5,298 bases of DNA from Chitinophagaceae bacterium (GTDB lineage Bacteria; Bacteroidota; Bacteroidia; Chitinophagales; Chitinophagaceae), in NCBI GenBank assembly GCA_025963615.1, contig JAOQAL010000114.1, positions 1 to 5,298 of the forward strand, given 5' to 3'. A program made the position numbers and the translations under genes. Of the stretch, positions 1-5,298 are shown piece by piece (position 1 is the first letter of the stretch; each line of letters starts with the position of its first letter). Under the pieces are notes generated by a model that had not been told where the DNA came from, made no database searches, and saw nothing but the letters and a program-made list of their open reading frames with translations.

Positions 1-1044
1 ATCGATTCATTAAATGCAAATGGTATGCTGGATCAGGATCTTGATTCTGTTTGCGAATACCTTTCTTTTTCATTAAAAATATGGAGAGAAAAAGAGGAAG
101 TCGAAACAGTCCTTTTGAAAATCCAACAATTGGAACCGGCAGGCATTGGTGCCAGAAACCTGCAGGAATGCCTGCTGCTCAAATTAGCCCGCTTCAACCA
201 GAAAAGGCCCGACATAAAAAAAGCGGTTTCGCTTGTTAAAAACTATTTTTCCGAACTACATACCGGGAACCTTCAAATGATCAGGAAAAATCTTGGTCTT
301 GATGAAGATGAACTGAAAATTATTTTAAAATTACTCGCCTCATTAAAAACAAGGCCCCTGGTCGAAAATGATAATACCGTGAACCCTTTAAAATATATCA
401 CCCCGGATTTTATTATCCGCATGACAGATGACCAGCCGGAAATTTCTTTGATACGCCAGCGCTCGGGTGATTTATATATTAACAACTCCTGGTTAAGTTC
501 CTTGCAGGAAACTGAGAACAGTGCTCATATCGAAAAGAATACAAAGCAGTACATGCAAAATAAACTGCAATCAGCCCAATGGTTTATCAGCGCTATCAAA
601 GAACGGGAAACCAATATGCTGAAAATCATGCGATGCATCATAAACCTGCAACGTGATTATTTCCAGGAAGGGGATATTATGCTTTTGAAGCCAATGATAT
701 TAAAAGATATTGCCGAAAGAACAAATCTTGACATTTCAACTGTTTCCCGCGTCATCAGTAACAAATATGCTGAAACTCCCTTTGGTACAATTTTTTTAAA
801 AAAACTCTTCTCAGAAGGCCTGCCCGACAAAGAGGGTACTTCTGTGAGCAATAAGGTAATACAAAAAATCATTGAAGAGATGGTGGAAACAGAAGATAAG
901 AAAAATCCTTATACCGATCAGCAGATTGCAGCACTCCTTACTGAAAAGGGATATGTGATAGCCCGCCGGACAGTGGCTAAATACAGGGAGCAATTACAGA
1001 TACCCATTGCCATGTACAGGGGTGTTAAGGCAGAAATTGCATAA
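1..1044 (+). CDS. rpoN: RNA polymerase sigma-54 factor RpoN (5'-truncated by window edge)
   Basis: This is the alternative sigma factor that recruits core RNA polymerase to -24/-12 promoters and needs an ATP-driven activator to open DNA. The reading frame is open from base 1, so the gene starts upstream of the window and the ATG at 25 is internal. The 347 visible residues lack the N-terminal glutamine-rich activator-contact region and the start of the core-binding domain. What remains is core-binding sequence (segment PAGIGARNLQECLLLKL, about residues 46-62 of the fragment), then the DNA-binding domain. That domain has a helix-turn-helix near fragment residues 233-262 (LKDIAERTNLDISTVSRVIS), encoded at about 697-786, and the canonical RpoN box ARRTVAKYRE at 961-990. 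The C-terminus is complete. The next gene, a sigma-54 activator, starts 38 bp downstream on the same strand. The family call is essentially certain from the RpoN box. Confidence 0.97.
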   Translation: MDSLNANGMLDQDLDSVCEYLSFSLKIWREKEEVETVLLKIQQLEPAGIGARNLQECLLLKLARFNQKRPDIKKAVSLVKNYFSELHTGNLQMIRKNLGLDEDELKIILKLLASLKTRPLVENDNTVNPLKYITPDFIIRMTDDQPEISLIRQRSGDLYINNSWLSSLQETENSAHIEKNTKQYMQNKLQSAQWFISAIKERETNMLKIMRCIINLQRDYFQEGDIMLLKPMILKDIAERTNLDISTVSRVISNKYAETPFGTIFLKKLFSEGLPDKEGTSVSNKVIQKIIEEMVETEDKKNPYTDQQIAALLTEKGYVIARRTVAKYREQLQIPIAMYRGVKAEIA

Positions 1045-1082
1045 ATTACATATCCGATTACTAAAATATAAACACCAAGCAT

Positions 1083-2558
1083 ATGTCTAAAATTCTGGTT
1101 ATTGATGATGACAGGGATATTTGTTCGCTTTTAAATCGTTTCCTCACGAGAAAAGGCTACCAGGTACATGAAATTTATAAAGGCAAAAATGCCATTGACT
1201 ACCTGCAGGAAAATACGCCTGATCTTATCTTGTCCGACTTCAGGCTGGAAGACATGGACGGAAGTGTATTGCTTGCCAAAATAAAAGCAATCCACCCGGA
1301 AGTTCCTGTTATTATTATTACAGGTTACAGCGATATAAAAACGGCTGTTGAAATTATGAAAGCCGGCGCATTTGATTATGTTGTGAAACCATTATTGCCG
1401 GATGAAATTCTTATTACTATTCAAAAAGGATTGGCTTCCGTAGGCAATTCGTCCGCCAGGGTTACCGAATCAAATCCTCAACCGGCCGCTGCTTCATCCA
1501 CAACCAATGTAAAAAAATGGGTGGATACGAATGGCTATGTGTTTGGAGACACCCCCGTATTCAAAAAATTAGCGCAACAAATTAAACTGGTGGGTCCAAC
1601 TAATTATAGTGTAATAATTTATGGAGAAAGCGGAAGTGGCAAAGAAGCAATAGCCAGCGAAATACATAAGCAAAGCAAACGAAGCAGTAAACCTTTTGTA
1701 GCTATCGATTGTGGCGCCCTTTCCAAAGAACTTGCCGGCAGTGAATTGTTCGGCCACGAAAAAGGATCTTTTACGGGTGCGGTCGTGCAAAAAACAGGAA
1801 GCTTCGAAATAGCAAACGGTGGAACCATTTTCCTGGATGAAATTTCCAACCTGTCTTATGATATACAGGTTTCGCTGCTCCGTGTTGTACAGGAAAGAAA
1901 GATACGCCGTGTAGGAAGCACAAAAGATATTGACCTGGATGTAAGAATCCTGATAGCCAGCAACGAAAAACTTTGGGATAAAGCCAGGACCGGGAAATTC
2001 CGGGAAGATTTATATCATCGTTTTAACGAGTTTAGCATCGAAGTACCCCCTTTGCGGGAACGAAAGGAAGATATCATGCTTTTTGCAAACCATTTTTTAC
2101 AGCAAACAAACGAGGAGTTAGGAAAAAATGTAAAAAGTTTTACTAAAGAAGTAGAAGATATTTTCCTGGGTTATATATGGTATGGTAACCTGAGGGAATT
2201 AAAAAATGTTATAAAAAGAGCAACTCTTTTAAGTGAAGGAGCTATGATTGAGGCCCGTTACCTGCCTTTCGAAATTTCTAATTTCAATAAGCTTCAGTTT
2301 GAAACTTCATTCTCTGAACCTGCCGTTGATACCGCCCCGGAGCCGCCTGAGATTTTACAAGCCCGCAAACCGGTTAGTTTCCCGGATGCGAACCTGAAGG
2401 CAGCTTCTATTGACGTGGAATATGAAATGATAATTGAGGTACTTAAAAAATGCAATTTCAATAAAACGAAAGCGGCTAAGTTGCTCAATATAGATCGAAA
2501 AACGCTTTACAACAAAATGCGCCAATACCAGGAACTTTCTCATTCCCAAAACCCATAG
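1083..2558 (+). CDS. Sigma-54-dependent response regulator, NtrC family (REC-AAA+-Fis HTH)
   Basis: This is a two-component response regulator of 491 aa, the normal length for the family. The receiver domain (about residues 3-118) has the acidic pocket D8-D9-D10, phospho-acceptor D52, T80 and K102-P103. A Ser/Ala/Pro-rich linker (about 119-145) leads to the AAA+ domain. That domain has Walker A GESGSGKE (181-188), the sigma-54-contacting loop GSFTGA (228-233), Walker B GTIFLDE (247-253), candidate arginine fingers in FREDLYHRF (R307, R313) and PPLRER near 322-327. A Fis-type helix-turn-helix (KTKAAKLLNIDRKTLYNKMRQ, about 461-481) ends the protein. All catalytic elements are present, so it should be an active ATPase that remodels sigma-54 holoenzyme after phosphorylation. 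The contact loop has Ser in place of the usual second-position Ala. It lies between rpoN and a histidine kinase gene (54 bp gap), its likely partner. Regulon and signal are unknown, so no symbol is given. Confidence 0.96.
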   Translation: MSKILVIDDDRDICSLLNRFLTRKGYQVHEIYKGKNAIDYLQENTPDLILSDFRLEDMDGSVLLAKIKAIHPEVPVIIITGYSDIKTAVEIMKAGAFDYVVKPLLPDEILITIQKGLASVGNSSARVTESNPQPAAASSTTNVKKWVDTNGYVFGDTPVFKKLAQQIKLVGPTNYSVIIYGESGSGKEAIASEIHKQSKRSSKPFVAIDCGALSKELAGSELFGHEKGSFTGAVVQKTGSFEIANGGTIFLDEISNLSYDIQVSLLRVVQERKIRRVGSTKDIDLDVRILIASNEKLWDKARTGKFREDLYHRFNEFSIEVPPLRERKEDIMLFANHFLQQTNEELGKNVKSFTKEVEDIFLGYIWYGNLRELKNVIKRATLLSEGAMIEARYLPFEISNFNKLQFETSFSEPAVDTAPEPPEILQARKPVSFPDANLKAASIDVEYEMIIEVLKKCNFNKTKAAKLLNIDRKTLYNKMRQYQELSHSQNP

Positions 2559-2612
2559 TACATCAGGTGAAATGAGTCGCAGCTAATAAAAGTATGAATT
2601 GCTCCAATATAT

Positions 2613-4052
2613 ATGAACTACACAGCACTGAAAATTCTTGTTATTGAGGACGACGAAGATGATTTTTTTATCATCAAGGAAGACATACAAAAGATACCTT
2701 ATCAACAATTCATCATTGATTGGTGTCCGAAATATAAAGACGCGCTTGAAAAAATGGCCAGCCGCGAATATGCTATTTATTTCGTCGATTATTTTCTGGG
2801 CGCCAAAACCGGGCTTCAGCTTCTAAAAGAAGCCATGAACCGGAATTGCCAGGAACCTATTATACTTCTCACCGGCAAAGGCAATCATACCATAGATATT
2901 GAAGCGATGCAGGCCGGAGCCTACGATTATCTGATTAAATCAGAACTGAACACGGAAAAACTGGAACGTTGTATACGCTACAGTGTAGAAAAAGCCAATG
3001 CAGCCAAAGCTTTACGTGAAAATGAAAGAAAGTTCCGGACCATTTTTGAAAAATCAAAAGACATGGTATTTATAGCGGACCAGGATCTGAATTTTAAAGA
3101 TGTCAATGCCGCAGGCTCCAGTTTGCTTGAATATTCAAAAGATGAATTATTACAGCAAAAATTCTTTTCTCTCTTTGCAGATATTCCAACCGCCAACAAA
3201 ATTGAAAACGAGCTGCTTGCGGAAGGTATGGCGGACGATATCGAAGTTAGTTTGCTCACCAAAAGCAATATTGCTAAAAATTGTATTTTATCGGTTGCCC
3301 GTGAAAAAGACCTGAACGGTACCATTTACTACCAGGGAATCATTCATGACATTACTACGTTAAGAAGAAATGAAAAAGCCAACCTGCAACTGCAGAAACT
3401 TGCCATAACCGGGCGGTTGGTACACACCCTGGCGCATGAAATACGGAATCCATTGAATAATATATCACTCTCAGTTTCTGAACTCATGGAAGAAAAGAAA
3501 GGAGATGAGCCTGATATGTACCTGGATATTATTCAAAGAAACAGTGTGCGGATCGGGGGGATTATCACGGAACTCCTTAACTCGTCAAAACCTGCCGAAA
3601 TAGAATTAAAAAAGAAATCGTTGCAGGACATTATGGAAGAAAGCCTGGCTTCGGCTTTGGACCGGATTACCCTCAAGCGAATTGAATTGAATGTCAGTTA
3701 TACCAGTGAAAGCCTCCATGTCCTTTGCGATGAAGAAAAATTGAAAATAGCTTTTCTGAATATTATCATCAATGCAATTGAGGCCATGGAAGAAGATATC
3801 GGTAAACTGTATATAAATATAAGGAATGAAAAAACAGAACATATTATCGTTATACGCGACAATGGTTGCGGTATCAGTTCTGAGAACCTGTCACATCTTT
3901 TTGAGCCGTATTTTACTTCAAAAAGAAATGGCATGGGGTTAGGACTGGCTTCCACGCTGAACATTCTTCAGTCCCATCACGCTTCCATTGAAGTTCAATC
4001 CAAACTCAACGAGGGAACTACGTTTACGGTAATATTCAAGGAATCTGTTTAA
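2613..4052 (+). CDS. Soluble hybrid histidine kinase (REC-PAS-HisKA-HATPase)
   Basis: This is a cytosolic sensor kinase of 479 aa with no signal peptide or membrane segment. The N-terminal receiver (about residues 6-125) has acidic residues E12-D13-D14, phospho-acceptor D59, T87 and K109, but K109 is followed by Ser rather than the usual Pro. A short charged helix leads to a PAS domain (about 137-250) ending in IIHDIT. The HisKA domain has H-box phospho-acceptor H275 in LAHEIRNPLNNI. The ATPase domain has an N-box around N383/N387 (NIIINAIEAM), a G1 box DNGCGIS (416-422), an F-box LFEPYFTSK and a G2 box GMGLGLAS starting at 440. Every kinase box is intact. It follows the NtrC-type regulator by 54 bp and is presumably its NtrB-like phosphodonor, although its own receiver suggests input from another kinase as well. 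An in-frame TGA at 2595-2597 and the lack of another ATG support this start. The ligand sensed is unknown. Confidence 0.94.
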   Translation: MNYTALKILVIEDDEDDFFIIKEDIQKIPYQQFIIDWCPKYKDALEKMASREYAIYFVDYFLGAKTGLQLLKEAMNRNCQEPIILLTGKGNHTIDIEAMQAGAYDYLIKSELNTEKLERCIRYSVEKANAAKALRENERKFRTIFEKSKDMVFIADQDLNFKDVNAAGSSLLEYSKDELLQQKFFSLFADIPTANKIENELLAEGMADDIEVSLLTKSNIAKNCILSVAREKDLNGTIYYQGIIHDITTLRRNEKANLQLQKLAITGRLVHTLAHEIRNPLNNISLSVSELMEEKKGDEPDMYLDIIQRNSVRIGGIITELLNSSKPAEIELKKKSLQDIMEESLASALDRITLKRIELNVSYTSESLHVLCDEEKLKIAFLNIIINAIEAMEEDIGKLYINIRNEKTEHIIVIRDNGCGISSENLSHLFEPYFTSKRNGMGLGLASTLNILQSHHASIEVQSKLNEGTTFTVIFKESV

Positions 4053-4226
4053 TCATTCATTTTCCTCTTTCACCGGCAATCTTACGATGTACAGGATCAT
4101 GAAAAGGCCCGCCAGGACACACAGTAGCCCCATCCCTGTTCCTTTGCCAAAAATTACTTCCGACACGGCACATCCGCCACAAATTATCACGAGCAAATAG
4201 ATTAGCAGTATGTAGATATTACTCAC
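4053..4226 (-). CDS. Hypothetical small membrane protein, 57 aa
   Basis: The minus strand encodes 57 residues from a GTG start (4226-4224) to a TGA (4055-4053). An in-frame TGA two codons upstream of the GTG rules out any longer start, and no earlier ATG exists. The product has two strongly hydrophobic stretches, about residues 4-20 (IYILLIYLLVIICGGCA) and 32-48 (MGLLCVLAGLFMILYIV), joined by a short SEVIFGKGTG turn. It ends in a charged tail, RLPVKEENE. This suggests a two-helix hairpin in the inner membrane. A CGGC pair of cysteines (16 and 19) sits at the end of the first helix; it does not make a good lipobox because Cys occupies the -3 position. Purine-rich AAGG lies directly against the GTG, an unusually short spacing. 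The gene converges with the histidine kinase, stop against stop. I do not recognise a family. The hydrophobic pattern favours a real gene, but the GTG start and small size leave doubt. Confidence 0.55.
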   Translation of the reverse strand: MSNIYILLIYLLVIICGGCAVSEVIFGKGTGMGLLCVLAGLFMILYIVRLPVKEENE

Positions 4227-4256
4227 CCTTCAGTTTATTCAAATCTCAGTCCCCCT

Positions 4257-4275
4257 ATTAAACCCCGGGGTTAAT
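4257..4275. promoter_or_regulatory. GC-centred palindrome, possible operator
   Basis: The sequence ATTAAACCCCGGGGTTAAT is an inverted repeat with arms ATTAA(A)CCCC and GGGGTTAAT, perfect except for one extra A in the left arm. It lies in an AT-rich gap, 31-49 bp upstream of the GTG of the minus-strand small ORF and about 187 bp upstream of the plus-strand gene at 4462. The centre leaves little or no loop and no T-run follows on either strand, so an intrinsic terminator is unlikely. A protein-binding dyad for the minus-strand gene is the simplest reading. The role is inferred from symmetry and position only. Confidence 0.35.
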
Positions 4276-4381
4276 CCTGCAACAAAAATTTAATGATCGG
4301 TAAACTTGCCTGTAAAACCGGGAAGCGAATGCAGGCTTATGAATCCTGACTCATCAGTTGTAGATATTTTTTCTCATTAAT

Positions 4382-4410
4382 CGGCGGCCAATGCATAATA
4401 ATGGCTGCCG
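4382..4410 (+). other. Strong hairpin in the leader of the split-barrel gene
   Basis: The arms CGGCGGCCA (4382-4390) and TGGCTGCCG (4402-4410) pair over 9 bp as plus-strand RNA, with one G-U pair, around an 11-nt loop that contains ATGCAT. On the minus strand the same position becomes an A-C mismatch, so plus-strand RNA is favoured. The stem ends 51 bp before the ATG at 4462. No uridine run follows, so it does not look like an intrinsic terminator. It may be a leader or mRNA 5' structure for the downstream gene, or a processed 3' end of something upstream. Function is unknown. Confidence 0.4.
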
Positions 4411-4461
4411 GGGGCTGGTATCAGATTTGAATATTTAACAAAACAGTAAATCTTCTTTGGT

Positions 4462-4968
4462 ATGTTTAATGAAAACAATCTTTCTTTTATAAAAGAACGT
4501 ATTTCCGAAATTCGCAGTGCTTTAATTTACAGTCTGAGTAATGAGTTAATTAAAATCCCGACTTCCATTATTAGTATACTCAAAATTGATGATGGCGGAC
4601 AGCTATGGTTTTTTATAAAACGTCCTCCCGAAATGATGCTAGATACTGAAAAAAAGTTTCCGGCAAGATTGCAATTTTACCGTAAGGGAAAACCTTATTA
4701 CCTGAACGTCGATGGTTGCGCCGGTATTGATGAAAATACAGACTTGATACACCAGTTTACCGATGACCTGGGAGGAGAATCATCCTTGGTTGCCTTACAA
4801 AATATGATGCTTGTAAAACTGAAAATCACCAAGGTGGAATACCATGAGCAAAAACAACTGACCCCCAACCGGAGTATCCTGCAAAATATTCTTCAAAAAA
4901 TATATGACGCATTTACCAAACCATCTTACCAGTATCGGCCATTGGAAATAACGACTGAATTAGCTTAA
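4462..4968 (+). CDS. Pyridoxamine 5'-phosphate oxidase-like split-barrel protein
   Basis: The 168-aa product resembles the small FMN-binding split-barrel proteins of the PNPOx-like / general stress protein 26 group. An N-terminal helix (about residues 7-28, IKERISEIRSALIYSL) leads into strands at about 35-42 (SIISILKI), 47-54 (QLWFFIKR), 66-75 (FPARLQFYRK) and 78-90 (PYYLNVDGCAGID), and a later strand at about 117-127 (LVKLKITKVEY). The order helix, strand, QLWFF strand, then a basic FYRKGK segment is what I recognise in this group. Members often bind FMN or a related cofactor and are linked to stress, but the substrate here cannot be told, and true PdxH activity is unlikely given the short length. 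The start is the first ATG in frame, with no clear Shine-Dalgarno. A 58-aa ORF follows 11 bp later. The call is by overall pattern, not by a catalytic motif. Confidence 0.72.
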   Translation: MFNENNLSFIKERISEIRSALIYSLSNELIKIPTSIISILKIDDGGQLWFFIKRPPEMMLDTEKKFPARLQFYRKGKPYYLNVDGCAGIDENTDLIHQFTDDLGGESSLVALQNMMLVKLKITKVEYHEQKQLTPNRSILQNILQKIYDAFTKPSYQYRPLEITTELA

Positions 4969-4979
4969 TTATTTATATA

Positions 4980-5156
4980 ATGAAATCAAAATCCGAATGG
5001 CTGGTTTTAACCACGGCATCTTATTTCACCTGCTGGTTTATTCTTCTGGTAGTATATCATCTTTCCGGCCTGGCACAAATATCTGGAGGCATTATTAGTT
5101 TGTGGGCCTTTTCTACCATATTATCTTCTTTGCGTGACAGCTTAGGCAATCTTTAG
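4980..5156 (+). CDS. Hypothetical small membrane protein, 58 aa
   Basis: An ATG-to-TAG reading frame of 58 codons begins 11 bp after the stop of the split-barrel gene, which suggests co-transcription or translational coupling. After a short polar, basic start (MKSKSE) come a hydrophobic segment at about residues 7-28 (WLVLTTASYFTCWFILLVVY, then HL) and a second, weaker one at about 35-50 (ISGGIISLWAFSTILS), ending SLRDSLGNL. This fits a small integral membrane protein with one or two helices and the basic N-terminus inside. The upstream region is AT-rich with no clear ribosome binding site, as is common in Bacteroidota. The tandem repeat array starts only 5 bp beyond the stop. I do not recognise a family, and chance cannot be excluded at this size. 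Confidence 0.5.
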   Translation: MKSKSEWLVLTTASYFTCWFILLVVYHLSGLAQISGGIISLWAFSTILSSLRDSLGNL

Positions 5157-5196
5157 ATTAATTGTGGGTAGAACATATCCGTATATTTTTTCACCG

Positions 5197-5213
5197 GTGT
5201 TTCATCGGAATAC
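5197..5213 (+). repeat. Hairpin of repeat unit 1
   Basis: The arms GTGTTTC and GGAATAC flank the 3-nt loop ATC. All seven positions pair as plus-strand RNA if two G-U pairs are allowed. It aligns with the perfect hairpin of unit 2. Confidence 0.7.
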
Positions 5214-5248
5214 TTTGTGGGTAGAACATATCCAGCCATTTTTTACCC

Positions 5249-5265
5249 GTGTTCCAGCGGAACAC
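5249..5265. repeat. Perfect hairpin of repeat unit 2
   Basis: The sequence GTGTTCCAGCGGAACAC has perfect 7-bp arms around the loop AGC. Immediately outside, TACCC (5244-5248) can also pair with GGGTA (5271-5275) of the next unit across a 5-nt bulge (TTTGT). This gives a longer two-part stem that spans the unit junction. Confidence 0.85.
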
Positions 5266-5298
5266 TTTGTGGGTAGAACATATCCAGCCATTTTTTAC

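Larger units (their letters stand above)
5162..5298. repeat. Tandem repeat array, 52-53 bp unit, hairpin-bearing, cut by window end
   Basis: Three copies lie head to tail: 5162-5214 (53 bp), 5215-5266 (52 bp) and 5267-5298 (first 32 bp of a third, identical to the second as far as it goes). All begin with the same 19-bp core, TTGTGGGTAGAACATATCC. The rest of the unit differs moderately between copies 1 and 2, including a one-base indel. Each complete unit ends in a short hairpin. Unit lengths that are not multiples of three, and stops in frame, argue against coding. No CRISPR-like layout is present, because the variable part is similar between units rather than unique. The array starts right after the 58-aa ORF and presumably runs on past the window. 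Confidence 0.93.

Noticed and set aside
2978..3325. Minus-strand 115-aa open frame inside the kinase gene
   Set aside because: The plus-strand frame encodes a clear PAS region; the minus-strand product is low-complexity Ser/Phe/Leu-rich, typical of an antisense shadow.
4087..4200. Plus-strand 37-codon ORF from ATG at 4087
   Set aside because: It lies antisense to the hydrophobic minus-strand ORF, is rich in Pro, Arg, Ser and Thr with no pattern, and looks like a shadow frame.
4307..4336. Inverted repeat GCCTG...CAGGC
   Set aside because: The stem is only five to six pairs around a loop of about 19 nt, expected by chance in a region this size.
4422..4429. Bacteroidota -7 promoter element (CAGATTTG against TAnnTTTG) before the split-barrel gene
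   Set aside because: One key base mismatches and no TTG-type -33 element lies at the expected distance.
4053..4461. Sigma-54 -24/-12 promoter in the intergenic region
   Set aside because: I looked on both strands for GG-N10-GC within a TGGCA/TTGC context. The nearest candidates, around 4402, lack the -12 element.
5145..5160. Terminator after the 58-aa ORF (AATC-TTTA-GATT)
   Set aside because: The stem is only 4 bp of AT-rich sequence with no T-run.
5162..5298. CRISPR array
   Set aside because: The 19-bp core is short for a CRISPR repeat, and the stretches between cores are similar to each other, not unique spacers; no cas gene is visible.

Overview
The window looks like chromosomal DNA of a Bacteroidota bacterium, most likely near the Chitinophagaceae. 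The signs are moderate GC, weak or absent Shine-Dalgarno sequences, a sigma-54 and NtrC-type regulator of Bacteroidota flavour, and a small split-barrel stress-type protein of a kind I associate with that family. This assignment rests on protein character alone; no rRNA or marker gene confirms it.

Positions 1-4052 hold three co-oriented regulatory genes. The first is the 3' part of rpoN (sigma-54), whose start lies before the window. It is followed 38 bp later by an NtrC-family sigma-54 activator (receiver, AAA+, Fis-type helix-turn-helix). After a further 54 bp comes a soluble histidine kinase with its own N-terminal receiver and a PAS domain. The arrangement suggests one transcription unit: the kinase would sense a cytoplasmic signal and phosphorylate the activator, which would drive sigma-54 RNA polymerase. 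The cognate pairing is inferred from adjacency. No convincing -24/-12 promoter is visible in the non-coding parts of the window.

Positions 4053-4226 hold a short minus-strand ORF (57 aa, two hydrophobic segments, GTG start). Its stop abuts the kinase stop with no spacer. The 235-bp gap that follows (4227-4461) contains no gene, but it has a near-perfect GC-centred palindrome (4257-4275) and a strong hairpin (4382-4410). Neither is followed by a T-run.

Positions 4462-5156 hold a gene for a pyridoxamine-5'-phosphate-oxidase-like split-barrel protein and, 11 bp downstream, a 58-aa probable small membrane protein, probably co-transcribed.

From 5162 to the window edge runs a tandem array with units of 53 and 52 bp plus a partial third. 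Each complete unit has an identical 19-bp core and a 7-bp-stem hairpin whose pairing is kept through G-U changes. This array is the most unusual structure here. It is cut by the window end and probably continues.
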